Source: JAENVT01 sp963720775
GTDB taxonomy: Bacteria; Actinomycetota; Acidimicrobiia; Acidimicrobiales; Ilumatobacteraceae
Reading direction: 5' to 3'
Length of the DNA: 64,000 nt
Assembly (NCBI GenBank): GCA_963720775.1
Contig: CAVRGR010000003.1
Coordinates: 372,001 to 436,000 of the forward strand
The notes below the pieces were generated by a model that saw only the letters and a program-made list of their open reading frames with translations, ran no database searches and was not told the origin of the DNA. Shown one piece after another: positions 41,986-51,600 of this stretch. The translations under genes were made by a program, and so were the position numbers. Numbering within the stretch: the first letter of the stretch is position 1; every line of letters begins with the position of its first letter.

Positions 41986-42909
41986 CTACCTTGTCCTCGT
42001 CAGGCGGGCCGACAGCAGACGGGCGGCCACAGTGAACAGGAACGCCAGGGCGATCAGCGTGAGAGCCGCGCCCCAGGCGCGCTCTTGCGCCGTGACGAAG
42101 CTCTCCTTGGCGTTGCCGTAGATCTGCATCGACAACGAGGTGTTGGTTCCTTTGAACACGCTCCAGTTGGTCGCCTTTGATGCCCCGATGGTGAAGATCA
42201 AGGGCGCGGTCTCGCCAGCCGCACGGGCAACGGCGAGCAGGCAACCGCTGATGATGCCAGGGCTGGCCTTCGGGAGCACGACCAACATGGTCGTCCGACT
42301 GGTACTTCCGCCAAGGGCGTAGCTGGCGTCGCGCAGGCTCTGCGGTACGAGTCGGAGCATCTCTTCAGAGGCTCGGACCACGATCGGCAGCATCAGGCAG
42401 GCGAGTGCCAGGGCGCCGCTGAAGCCGTTGAGGCCACTGATCCCGCGGGGTATGACCCAGAAGATGTAGATGAACAAGCCCATCACGATCGAAGGCACAC
42501 CAGCCATGACGTTGGCGAGGAAGCGCAGTATGCGGGCGAACAAGTGATTGCGTCCGTATTCGTTGAGATAGACCGCGCCGGCGATTCCGAGCGGGACAGC
42601 GATCAAGGTTGCCGTGAAGGTGATCACGCACGTGCCGACGATGGCGGCTTTCATGCCGGGGCCCGGTCGACGCGGAACGAGCTGGATGTCTTTGGAGAAC
42701 CAATCGGGGAAGCTCCCCGAAACAATCGACCAACCCTTGGTGGCAACAGTGAGCAGCACGAGGAGGAGGACGAAGCCGACGACGAGGACAGCGAGCAGCA
42801 TGAGCCCAGTCATCGCCCAGTTCTTGGTCCGCCGGCGGCCGGAGATTCCCGAGAGCTCGTCGGCCAGGGATTCTCGTGGGCCGGGGAGTTGTTGTTCGAG
42901 GACCGCCAT
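41986..42909 (-). CDS. pstA: Phosphate ABC transporter permease PstA
   Basis: A 307-residue permease with six membrane segments and the cytosolic E-A-A-like loop A-A-G-E-T-A-P-L-I-F, plus G-I-A-G-A-V-Y-L-N-E-Y, both conserved in PstA. Residues 1-30 form a hydrophilic N-terminal tail. It starts two bases after the pstC stop. It acts with PstC as the membrane channel for phosphate. Confidence 0.96.
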   Translation of the reverse strand: MAVLEQQLPGPRESLADELSGISGRRRTKNWAMTGLMLLAVLVVGFVLLLVLLTVATKGWSIVSGSFPDWFSKDIQLVPRRPGPGMKAAIVGTCVITFTATLIAVPLGIAGAVYLNEYGRNHLFARILRFLANVMAGVPSIVMGLFIYIFWVIPRGISGLNGFSGALALACLMLPIVVRASEEMLRLVPQSLRDASYALGGSTSRTTMLVVLPKASPGIISGCLLAVARAAGETAPLIFTIGASKATNWSVFKGTNTSLSMQIYGNAKESFVTAQERAWGAALTLIALAFLFTVAARLLSARLTRTR

Positions 42910-42911
42910 GA

Positions 42912-43868
42912 CTAGGCGCCCTGCACTCTCTTGGTGGCCCGGCCGACAACAGCGGTGGCACTGAGGTTGACGACGATGGTCATGACGAAGAGGGTGAGGC
43001 CCATCGCAATCAAGGCGCTGCGCTTCACGCCGGTCGCTTCACCCCATTGATTGGCGATGACGGACGGCAACGAATCACCAGAGGAGAACAGATTGGCCGT
43101 GATCGCCGGCGATGAGCCGATCGTCAGGGCGACGGCGATCGTCTCGCCCATCGCCCGTCCCAGACCGAGCATCACGGCACCGACCATCCCGCCCATTGAA
43201 TGCGGCAGCACGGCGCCGGTGATCATCTCCCACCGCGTCGCGCCGAGTGCCAATGCCCCATCGCGGTCGGTCTGCGGAGTGGTCTCGATGACCTCGCGGG
43301 CGATGGACGTGATGATCGGAGTGATCATCACTGCCAGGATCAGCCCCGCAGTCATGAACGTGCGACCGGCGCTGGCGTGCCCGAAGATGTCGCCGAGGAT
43401 CGGCCAGCCGTGGAACCAGCCGCTGATCGTCTTGAACACCCCAGACAGCTTCGGCGCCAAGTAGATGATGCCCCACAGACCGAACACCACCGACGGCACC
43501 ACCGCGACGAGGTCGGTGAGCGCCACCAGCCACCTCTTCAGCCATGACGGAGCAACCTGTGTTGTGTACAACGCGATCCCGAGGCTCACCGGCACCGAGA
43601 CGAAGACGGCGATGAGGGAGGTGACCGCCGTCCCGTAGATGAAGCTGAGCGCGCCGAAGATCTCCTTGCTCGGCACCCAACGGCGATCGGTGAGAAAGCT
43701 GGTCCCTTCCGCCCGGAACACGGGAAGGGATCGGTTGCTGATGGTGTACGCGATGAGTCCGAGGATCACCAGAATGAGAGCGCCGGCAGCCAGCGTCGAA
43801 CCTCGGAAGAGGCGGTCGAGGATCTGGCGCCTCGGCCGCAGATCCGGGGGGACCGGCGAGCTGTTCAT
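42912..43868 (-). CDS. pstC: Phosphate ABC transporter permease PstC
   Basis: A 318-residue permease with six membrane segments, the G-T-A-V-T-S-L-I-A-V block early on and the loop G-R-A-M-G-E-T-I-A-V-A that contacts PstB. The ATG at 43868 has AAGGAGA upstream. Between it and pstS is a strong hairpin that may lower permease levels relative to the binding protein. Confidence 0.96.
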   Translation of the reverse strand: MNSSPVPPDLRPRRQILDRLFRGSTLAAGALILVILGLIAYTISNRSLPVFRAEGTSFLTDRRWVPSKEIFGALSFIYGTAVTSLIAVFVSVPVSLGIALYTTQVAPSWLKRWLVALTDLVAVVPSVVFGLWGIIYLAPKLSGVFKTISGWFHGWPILGDIFGHASAGRTFMTAGLILAVMITPIITSIAREVIETTPQTDRDGALALGATRWEMITGAVLPHSMGGMVGAVMLGLGRAMGETIAVALTIGSSPAITANLFSSGDSLPSVIANQWGEATGVKRSALIAMGLTLFVMTIVVNLSATAVVGRATKRVQGA

Positions 43869-43889
43869 TGATCTCCTTGGCGTCGTGCG

Positions 43890-43924
43890 AGGCAGGCCGG
43901 ACCCGAGAGGGGTCCGGCCTGCCT
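43890..43924 (-). terminator. 15-bp perfect hairpin between pstS and pstC
   Basis: AGGCAGGCCGGACCC (43890-43904) and GGGTCCGGCCTGCCT (43910-43924) form a 15-bp perfect stem with a five-base loop. On the minus strand it lies just after the pstS stop. There is no T run, so it could act as a partial terminator or an mRNA stabiliser that keeps pstS message above pstCAB. Confidence 0.6.
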
Positions 43925-43937
43925 GAAGATGGATTCG

Positions 43938-45128
43938 TTACGCACCGATCTTGGCGATGTTAGCCAATGCCTTTGCCTGCAGATCTCCGGGCAATGGCGC
44001 GTAGTCGATCGTGGGCGCCATCTTCTGAGCGTCGGTGACGAGGTACGTGAGGAATCCGCGGATCAACTCGGCCTTGGCCGGATCGGACTGATGCACGTAG
44101 GCGAGGATCCAGGTCTGCGCGGCGATCGGGTAGGAAGCATCGCCGTCGGCCCAGCCGAGGAAGTAGGTGAGGTCGTCGTTGATCTTGGCGCCCTGGGCGG
44201 CGGCGGTGGTGCCATCGAGGGTCGGCGCGATGTACTTGCCGGCCTTGTTCTTCACCGAGGCGAACGTGAGGTTGTTGGCCTTCGCATCACTCAGGTCGAC
44301 GTAGCCGATCGAGCCCTCTGTAGATGTGATGAGCTGGGCCACGCCGCTGTTGCCGTTGCCGTTCTGCGTGCCGGCCGGGAAGGTGGCGTCCTTCGCGCCG
44401 CCAAGCTTCCAGTCGCCGCCGGCATCGGGGCCTTCTGCCGCATTCAAGAACTTGGTGAAGTTCTCTGTCGTACCGGACGGATCAGATCGCACAACCGCGA
44501 CGATGTCGCTATCGGGAAGTGTGACGCCGGGGTTGTCGGCGACGATCGCTGGGTCGTTCCACTTTGTGATCGTCAGTTGGAAGATCCCTGACACGGTCGC
44601 CGGGGAGAGCTGCAGCTTGGCGACCGACGGCAGGTTGTACGACAGTGTGATCGGCGCGATCACGGTCGGCACGTACACGAACTCGCCGCCTTTGTACTTC
44701 GGCAGGTCTGCAGCCTTGACCACGCCATCGCTGCCGACGAAGTCCTTGGTCATGTCCTGGAGATCGGTTTGACCCTGCCCCGACCCACCACCGCCATACT
44801 CGATCGTAAGACCGGGAGCGATGCCCTGCAGGTCGGCGATGGCTTGATCGTAGAAGCTCTTCGGGAAGGTGGCGCCGCTGCCGACGAGGCTGCCGGTCAG
44901 CTTCGAGAAGTCGATGGTCGCTGGTGCGGCGGTTGTCGGCGCCGCCTCCGTCGTGGCAGGCGCCTCGACCACAGTTGTTGCCGCCGATCCGCCTTCGGTG
45001 GTGATCGGGGCCGAAGTCGTGGATGGGGCGGAGGTGCTGGCGGACTTGCTGTCGCTGCCGCAGGCAGCGGCCACGATCGAGAGCGAGATGATGCCGGCGA
45101 GGACGAGTCGCCGCTTGACTGGGTTCAC
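43938..45128 (-). CDS. pstS: Phosphate-binding lipoprotein PstS
   Basis: A 396-residue periplasmic-type binding protein. The lipobox S-I-V-A-A-A-C-G puts the lipid on Cys23. A Thr/Ser/Ala-rich linker to about residue 75 follows, then L-V-G-S-G-A-T-F-P-K and the family blocks S-D-P-S-G-T-T-E-N-F and I-G-Y-V-D-L. It captures phosphate outside the membrane for PstCAB. The GTG at 45128 is preferred because AAGGAG lies just before it; an ATG at 45158 would put the ribosome site inside the gene. A PHO box lies 72-104 bases upstream. Confidence 0.96.
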   Translation of the reverse strand: MNPVKRRLVLAGIISLSIVAAACGSDSKSASTSAPSTTSAPITTEGGSAATTVVEAPATTEAAPTTAAPATIDFSKLTGSLVGSGATFPKSFYDQAIADLQGIAPGLTIEYGGGGSGQGQTDLQDMTKDFVGSDGVVKAADLPKYKGGEFVYVPTVIAPITLSYNLPSVAKLQLSPATVSGIFQLTITKWNDPAIVADNPGVTLPDSDIVAVVRSDPSGTTENFTKFLNAAEGPDAGGDWKLGGAKDATFPAGTQNGNGNSGVAQLITSTEGSIGYVDLSDAKANNLTFASVKNKAGKYIAPTLDGTTAAAQGAKINDDLTYFLGWADGDASYPIAAQTWILAYVHQSDPAKAELIRGFLTYLVTDAQKMAPTIDYAPLPGDLQAKALANIAKIGA

Positions 45129-45199
45129 GTATGTGTCTCCTTGGTTGGGGATGAACAACGTGCGTCACCATAAGGATTGAAGTTGACGCCAAAGTGGTG

Positions 45200-45232
45200 C
45201 CAAGGTGAACGGGAGGTGAACGCGACCTGAAC
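45200..45232 (-). promoter_or_regulatory. PHO box: three 11-bp direct repeats upstream of pstS
   Basis: On the minus strand GTTCAGGTCGC, GTTCACCTCCC and GTTCACCTTGG follow without gaps. PhoP in streptomycetes binds 11-bp direct repeats with a GTTCACC core, so this is a good match. It indicates phosphate-starvation control of pstSCAB and perhaps of the divergent FAD-oxidoreductase gene. Confidence 0.85.
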
Positions 45233-45298
45233 GCTCCGCAACAGATGCAGAGGGTCGGTTAGCGTCGTGCCGACGACCAATCAAGGACACCTCATCGC

Positions 45299-46690
45299 AT
45301 GACCGCAGCCTCCGGCCGCCGCTCACTCGGAACCATCACCGAGCCTGCTCGACAAGTCGACGTCATCCACGAGACCGATGTGCTGGTCGTGGGATCGGGC
45401 CCTGCCGGCCTTGCCGCGGCACTCGCTGCCGCCCGCACCGGGGTCGACGTGACGCTGGTCGAACGCTTTGGATGCTTCGGTGGCAACATCACCGCCGTCG
45501 GCGTCGAAGGAATGGCCTGGTATCGCCACGAAGCAACGATCGAAGCCAACGGCATCGGTCGCGAGTTCGAGACCAGAGCGTTCGAGATGGGAGCGGCTGT
45601 ACCCGAGAGCCAGTCGATGTCGTACGAGATCGACGCCGAAGGCTTCAAGGTCGTGGCCGACAGGATGGTCGAGGAATCGGGCATGCGCGGCATGCTGCAC
45701 CGAACGTTCGTGGCCCCGATCATGGACGGCGAGGCCATCGCCGGCATCGTCACCGAATCAAAGGCCGGCCGCGAGGCCATCCGTGCTCGACGGGTGATCG
45801 ATGCAACCGGCGATGCCGACGTGGCGCACCGCGCCGGTGCGCCCACAGTTCGCACGCCCAAGGAGGAGATGATGGCCGCGTCGGTCATGTTCCATCTCTC
45901 CGGCGTCGACAAGAAGGCCTTCATCGACGGCATCAAGGCCGACCCGCAGAGCTACAAGGACTGGGCTGGGGGCGGCGAATGGAACATCGAGACGGGCGGC
46001 AAGGAGGACGACATGTTCTCGCCGTTCCTCAAGAAGCCGTTCGACCAGGCGATCGCCGACGGGCTCATCCCGTCCTCACTCGTGACACTGGCCGGCACGT
46101 GGGGTGCAATCCACGACACCGGCGAATTGACCTACATGAACCTCGTCCATCTGGACAGCATCGATGGCACCGACCCCGATGATCTCACCCGCGGTGAGAT
46201 CGAGGGCCGCCGGCAGGCGATGCTGGCGATCGAGGCGCTGCGCCGCTACACGCCGGGATGTTCCGGGGCGCGCCTTCGCAACTTCGGGATGACGCTCGGC
46301 ATCCACGACACGCGCAAGATCGACGCCGTCTACAACATGACCGAGCACGATGTTCGCGAGCAGGCCCGATTCTCCGACGCGATCGGGATCTATCCGGAGT
46401 TCATCGACGGCTACGGCATCTTGATCCTTCCCACCACCGGCCGCTACTTCCAGATCCCGTATCGCAATCTCGTGCCGAAGGGCGTGCGCAACCTGCTCGT
46501 CGCCGGCCGCTCGTCCGGCGGCGATCGAATCTCTCACGCATCGACACGGAACATGTCGTGCTGCGCGGTGCTCGGACAGGGCGCGGGAATCGCGGCGGCG
46601 TTGTCGCTGCACTGCGGTTACGAGCTCGACGCCCCCGATGTCGATGCCATTCAGAAAGAGCTCGACCGCCAAGGCGTCCGCTACACCTGA
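45299..46690 (+). CDS. FAD-dependent oxidoreductase (FAD_oxidored family)
   Basis: A 463-residue flavoprotein. V-L-V-V-G-S-G-P-A-G-L-A-A-A is the Rossmann motif (residues 29-42), E-R-F-G-C-F-G-G-N follows, and the C-terminus has V-A-G-R-S-S-G-G-D-R. The family includes fumarate-reductase-like and halogenase-like flavoproteins with unknown substrates. The ATG at 45299 has AAGGAC upstream. Its promoter region is shared with pstS, so PhoP may influence it. The substrate is unknown. Confidence 0.9.
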   Translation: MTAASGRRSLGTITEPARQVDVIHETDVLVVGSGPAGLAAALAAARTGVDVTLVERFGCFGGNITAVGVEGMAWYRHEATIEANGIGREFETRAFEMGAAVPESQSMSYEIDAEGFKVVADRMVEESGMRGMLHRTFVAPIMDGEAIAGIVTESKAGREAIRARRVIDATGDADVAHRAGAPTVRTPKEEMMAASVMFHLSGVDKKAFIDGIKADPQSYKDWAGGGEWNIETGGKEDDMFSPFLKKPFDQAIADGLIPSSLVTLAGTWGAIHDTGELTYMNLVHLDSIDGTDPDDLTRGEIEGRRQAMLAIEALRRYTPGCSGARLRNFGMTLGIHDTRKIDAVYNMTEHDVREQARFSDAIGIYPEFIDGYGILILPTTGRYFQIPYRNLVPKGVRNLLVAGRSSGGDRISHASTRNMSCCAVLGQGAGIAAALSLHCGYELDAPDVDAIQKELDRQGVRYT

Positions 46691-46705
46691 ACGCCGTGGT
46701 TCGAC

Positions 46706-46767
46706 GATCTGGGTGCCAGACTTTTCGCTGACCTGTGTCGCGGTGAGATCGGTGTGGCGCCCGGATC
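46706..46767. repeat. 62-bp inverted-repeat element, copy 2
   Basis: Arms GATCTGGGTGCC (46706-46717) and GGCGCCCGGATC (46756-46767) pair over 12 bases with two G-T pairs. The outer arms match copy 1 at 22996-23056. It lies between the FAD-oxidoreductase stop and the modA palindrome. Confidence 0.55.
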
Positions 46768-46794
46768 TGTCGAACGTGGCAGCCGATGGCAGTG

Positions 46795-46817
46795 CAATAG
46801 TCATTGTATGACTATTG
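46795..46817. promoter_or_regulatory. Perfect 10-bp palindrome, candidate operator of modA
   Basis: CAATAGTCAT (46795-46804), TGT, then ATGACTATTG (46808-46817). It is AT-rich in a GC-rich genome and lies just before the likely modA start, so a dimeric repressor could bind it. The PadR gene at 48128 is one candidate; that is only proximity. Confidence 0.6.
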
Positions 46818-46825
46818 TGAGACCC

Positions 46826-47647
46826 ATGCGCACCTCACCTCGATCGGTCATCGCAGCGGTCGCCCTGGTGGGCTTCGTTGCTGCGTCGTGCGGGAGCGAT
46901 TCCGACTCGGTATCCACGACACCCACGACAGTCAGTGTCACCACGGCTGGTCCGACGACGGTGCGGGCGGCAACGGGTGACGTGGTGGTGTTCGCGGCGT
47001 CGTCGCTGACGGAAGCCTTCACGGAGATGGGCACGGCGTTCAAGGTCGACAACCCGGAGGCCAACGTGACGTTGAACTTCGCCGGCTCGGGGGACCTCGT
47101 GACTCAGATCACCGAGGGAGCGCCCGCCGACCTGTTCGCTTCCGCCGACGACACGAACATGACGAGGCTGACCGATGCCGGGGAGAGCGTCGGCGACCCG
47201 GTGTCGATCGCGAGGAACACCATGGAGATCATCGTCGAGAAGGGCAACCCGAAGAGCATCACAGGCGTTGCCGATCTGGTCCGATCCGATCTGATCGTGG
47301 TGTTGTGCGCCGAGACCGTGCCGTGTGGAAGCGGCGCCGCGACGGTGCTCGAGAACGCCGGCGTCACCGTCTCGCCCAAGAGCCTCGAAGACAAGGTCAA
47401 GGGTGTGGTCACCAAGGTGTCTGCCGGAGAGGCCGATGCCGGCATCGTCTTCGTCACCGACGTCAGTTCGGCCAAGGGCAGCGCCGACGGTGTCGAGATC
47501 CCAGCGGACATCAACGTGATCAACAGCTACCCGATGGTCCTCACCAAGGAGGCAACCAATCCGGCCGCCGCGGAGGCGTTCGAGGATTTCGTCGCCACTG
47601 ATGCCGGGCAGGCCATCCTGGCCAAGTACGGGTTCCTTCCTGCCTGA
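46826..47647 (+). CDS. modA: ModA-like molybdate/tungstate-binding lipoprotein
   Basis: A 273-residue solute-binding protein. The signal peptide ends in V-G-F-V-A-A-S-C-G, so Cys22 is lipidated, followed by a Thr/Ser linker. The mature part opens V-V-V-F-A-A-S-S-L-T-E-A-F, the family ligand block, and has A-P-A-D-L-F-A-S-A-D and A-D-A-G-I-V-F-V-T-D. The ATG at 46826 gives a standard lipoprotein signal; an ATG at 46808 lies inside the palindrome and lacks a ribosome site. No modB or modC permease follows, which is unusual. Confidence 0.9.
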   Translation: MRTSPRSVIAAVALVGFVAASCGSDSDSVSTTPTTVSVTTAGPTTVRAATGDVVVFAASSLTEAFTEMGTAFKVDNPEANVTLNFAGSGDLVTQITEGAPADLFASADDTNMTRLTDAGESVGDPVSIARNTMEIIVEKGNPKSITGVADLVRSDLIVVLCAETVPCGSGAATVLENAGVTVSPKSLEDKVKGVVTKVSAGEADAGIVFVTDVSSAKGSADGVEIPADINVINSYPMVLTKEATNPAAAEAFEDFVATDAGQAILAKYGFLPA

Positions 47648-47717
47648 GTTGAGCCTGCCTGAGTCGAGCGAGTGCCAGTTTCGATACTCTCGGGCTGAAC
47701 GCAAGGAGGAATGACCG

Positions 47718-48122
47718 ATGCCCGAGATCGAAAAGACTGACGAGGACTGGCGGGCGACCCTGACGTCGGAGCAGTTCGATGTGCTCCGTCGGGCGGCCAC
47801 CGAGCGACCGTGGAGCGGCAAGTACGTCAACGAGCATGCCGACGGCACGTACCACTGCGCGGCGTGCGGGGCCGAACTGTTCGACTCCACGGCGAAGTTC
47901 GAGTCGGGAAGTGGTTGGCCGAGCTTCTACCAAACCAAAGCTGCCGATGCGGTCGAGCTCGTCGACGACGTCAGTCACGGCATGGTGCGCACCGAGGTCC
48001 GCTGCCGACGATGCGGCTCACACCTCGGGCACCTCTTCGCCGATGGGCCGGCGCCGACCGGCCAGCGATACTGCATGAACAGCCTGGCTCTGGAACTCGT
48101 CACCGACGAACCGACCGACTGA
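47718..48122 (+). CDS. msrB: Peptide methionine-R-sulfoxide reductase MsrB
   Basis: A 134-residue enzyme. Cys119 in R-Y-C-M-N-S is the catalytic residue (TGC, not UGA). Two C-x-x-C pairs (47/50 and 96/99) hold a structural zinc. It repairs methionine-R-sulfoxide in oxidised proteins with thioredoxin. AAGGAGGA lies about seven bases before the ATG, a strong ribosome site. It is followed after five bases by a PadR regulator. Confidence 0.96.
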   Translation: MPEIEKTDEDWRATLTSEQFDVLRRAATERPWSGKYVNEHADGTYHCAACGAELFDSTAKFESGSGWPSFYQTKAADAVELVDDVSHGMVRTEVRCRRCGSHLGHLFADGPAPTGQRYCMNSLALELVTDEPTD

Positions 48123-48127
48123 CTTCG

Positions 48128-48667
48128 GTGAGCGGCGCCAGGACTGCCGAGCAACAGCTGCTTCTCGGTGAATGGGCCTGCCTCGGCGTTCTCTACACAG
48201 CGCCAACTCATGGTTTTGCCATTGCTGCGCGGCTGAAGCCCGAGGGCGATGTCGGCCGAGTCTGGTCGCTCTCTCGCGCCCTCACCTACCGTTCGCTGGA
48301 GCAGCTGACAAACCGGGGTTACATCCATGCGGTGGGGGAGCAGCCCGGGATCGCCGGCGGGAATCGAACGATCCTGGCCATCACGCGTACTGGTCGAGCG
48401 CAGCTCCGCAAGTGGCTGGACACTCCTGTCGGGCACCTTCGCGACCTGCGCAGCGAGCTCCTGCTCAAGCTGGTCGTCGCCGATCTCTGCTCCATCGACA
48501 CTCGAGCGATGCTCGAACGGCAGCGCGACCACATCGAACAACTTGCCGACGCAATTGCCGAAAATGTCAACCACGGTTCGCCGGTCGATGTCGTCGATCT
48601 GTGGCGCATGGAGTCGTCCCAGGCAGCAGTGCGCTTCCTCGATCGAATCGCAGCTCGGCGGCGGTGA
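48128..48667 (+). CDS. PadR-family transcriptional regulator
   Basis: A 179-residue regulator. The winged-helix domain runs from about residue 10 (L-L-L-G-E-W-A-C-L-G-V-L) through S-R-A-L-T-Y-R-S-L-E-Q-L (recognition helix) to the wing near I-L-A-I-T-R-T-G. A helical C-terminal dimerisation domain follows. PadR proteins usually repress stress or detoxification genes. The GTG at 48128 lies five bases after msrB. It could act on the palindrome at 46795; this is untested. Confidence 0.85.
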   Translation: MSGARTAEQQLLLGEWACLGVLYTAPTHGFAIAARLKPEGDVGRVWSLSRALTYRSLEQLTNRGYIHAVGEQPGIAGGNRTILAITRTGRAQLRKWLDTPVGHLRDLRSELLLKLVVADLCSIDTRAMLERQRDHIEQLADAIAENVNHGSPVDVVDLWRMESSQAAVRFLDRIAARRR

Positions 48668-48697
48668 CCGCGCCGTAACGACGCTGATCGGTTGCGG

Positions 48698-51600
48698 TCA
48701 GTCGACGTTCCAACGATGCGACTCGGTGATCAACCGCGAGATCTCCGCTCCCGGCATCGGTTCGGCCAGGTAGAAGCCCTGCGCACGTCGCACTCCGAGC
48801 TCCCTCAGGCACGACATCTGCTCGCGAGTTTCCACACCCTCTGCCGTGATCTCGAGCCCGAGCGCGCCGGCCATCGCAACGATTGCGGCAACCAGCGCGG
48901 TGTCGTGCCGATCGGTTCCGAGACCGTCGACGAATGCTCGATCGATCTTCACTGCGTCGAAGGGAAACCGCTTGAGGTAGCTGAGCGACGAGTAGCCGGT
49001 ACCGAAGTCATCGATCGCCAGATCCAGCCCGAGGCTCTTGAGGCCGGCAAGTCTCCGCTCGAAGAATGCGACATCTTCCATGAAGACGCTCTCGGTGAGC
49101 TCGAGGCAGAGGTCGGCAGCGTGCACTCCAGTTCGGCGCAACACCTTCTCGATCAGGTTGACGACGTGCGGGGATCGCATCTGACGCACGGATATGTTCA
49201 CCGCCACCGAGAAGTTCCGCGCCGAAGCCTCCCCGCTACCGATGTTTTGCCACTGGGTCAGATCGCGGCAGGCCTGCTCGAGGACGCGAGCGCCGATCGG
49301 AATGATCAACCCGGTCTCCTCAGCGACGGCGATGAAGTCGACAGGCGCGACGAGACCGTGCTTGGGGTGCTTCCAGCGCAGCAATGCCTCGACGCTCACC
49401 ATCGCTCCGCTGGTGAGATCGATCACAGGCTGGTACTGCACCGTGAACTCATCGCGGTCAAGGGCGCGGTGCAGCGCTGAGGCAGTGGCGAGCCGCTTCT
49501 TCTCGTTGAATCGCAACGTCTCGTCGAACAACTCGACGCGATCGCCACCGCGTTCCTTGGCCCGGTACATCGCCGCGTCGGACTCCCGAAGCAGGCTCTC
49601 AGGAGTCGAGGTGTCGTTGGCGATGGCGATACCAAGGCTGGCCGTGATGCGCAGTTCCTCGTTGCCGACTTGGTACGGCTTGCTGAGCGACTTCAAAGCG
49701 CGTCCGGCGATCTGCACGGTCTCGACAGCGGAGATGTCGTCGCAAACGACCACGAACTCGTCGCCGCCGAACCTGGCGACGGTGTCACCTGGCCTGATCG
49801 CCGCTGTGATCCTGCTGCCGACCAGACACAACAACGCATCGCCCGCGCTGTGACCCGACGAGTCGTTGACGGTCTTGAACTGATCGAGATCGAGGAAGAT
49901 CACGCCGATCTGCGATGCCCGTCGCCGAGAACCGGCCAATCCGTGCAGCAGGCGGTCACTCAGCAGCAGGCGGTTCGGCAGGCCGGTGAGGGAGTCGTGC
50001 AACGCCTGGTGGGCCAGGTCGTGTTCCATCCGCTTTCCCTCGGAGATGTCCTGGAACTGCACAAAGAAGTACTGCGGCGCGTCGTCCTCGTCGCGGACCA
50101 ACGTGACATGCGCGGAGACCCACACGCTGGTGCCGTCGGGTCGAAGGTAACGCCGCTCGTCCTCGTGAGTGTCGTGGCCTGCGGCCAATCGTGTGAGCGT
50201 CATGTGAGCGAGCGGCAGCTCGTCCGGGTGCCCGTATTCCGTCCACCGGCGGCCGATGATGAGTGGGGCAGGGCGCCCCAAGATGGCGCACATCGCCGCG
50301 TTGACACGTGTTGGAACTCCTTGAAGATTCGTGATGGCCGCGCCGATGGTGGACTGCTCGAACCCGATCTCGAAGCGGGTTTCGGCTGCTCGGCGGACGC
50401 GGTCGGCGACGACCCGCTCGGTGTCGTCCATGATGGTCCCGTTGACTTTGACGACAGCGCCATCGTTGCCGAGTTCGGGCACGAGATGGACGAGCAACCA
50501 CCGCTCCTGCGAATCGCTGCGGATGATGCGGAGGCCGAGGTCCACCGAACGGGCGTTGGTGACAGTGTCGATCTCCGCGTCCAGCAGCTTCGATGCGTCG
50601 GCCGGATGAACCAGTGCCGTCAGCGACTCGCGGCTGATTGCGGAACCTGGCTCGAGGCCGAAGATTCGAGAGCACTCCTCGGACCAGATCGCCTCGTGGG
50701 CCAGGAGATCGACTTCGAAGCTGCCCACATGCGCGATCCTTTGCGCCTCCGCCAATCGCCGACGGCTCGACTCCAACGTGCGTTGGACGCCCACCCGCTC
50801 CGTGATGTCTCGGGCGATCACCGATAATCCGACCACGGCGCCGGTCTCGTCGGTCGTCGTCGACGCGGTGATCAACACGTCGACCAGGCTGCCGTCCTTC
50901 CGAAGCCGCACGGTCTCGAGATGCTCGTGCGGGCCACCGGCAGTGAGGCGGCGACGCATCCCGGTTTGTTCCGAGGCGCGCCCCGGGGGCGCGATGAGGC
51001 TCACGGGCTGCCCGATCGCCTCGTCGGCGGTGTATCCGAACAGCTCCTCCGCCGCTCGGTTCCAGCTGGTCAAGGTTCCGTCGACGGTCGAAGCGAAGAT
51101 CGCATCGCCCGATCCATCGACGATGGCGGAGAGCAGTCGGCGGGCTTGATCGCCGGCCCTTCGCTCGGTGATGTCGATCGAGGAGCCGATCACGGCTACG
51201 AGCTTCCCGTCGCGGTCGAAGACGGGGGTGTTGGTCACCTGGACCGCCACGATGCTGCCGTCGCGCCGCGCTGCTTCGTACTCGCCCGACCACGTTTCGC
51301 CTCGGCGCATCAGCTCGGCCATCATCTCCGCCCGGTCCTTGCTCTCTTGCCGGGGGATCACTTCGACCGAGCTCCGGCCGATGGCCTCGGCGGCCGACCA
51401 GCCGTAGAGGAGCGCAGCCGCCCTGTTCCAGTAGATGATCGTTCCCTCGAGGTCGACGGCGACCACGGCCTGACCGACAGCGGCGAGCAAATCGGCTTGA
51501 AACCTGATCGCCTGCTCGGCGTCCTTGCGTGCGGTGATGTCCACCACGACGACGCCGATGCCGATCAGCTCGTCGTGCACGTTGACCGGGAACTGGCTCG

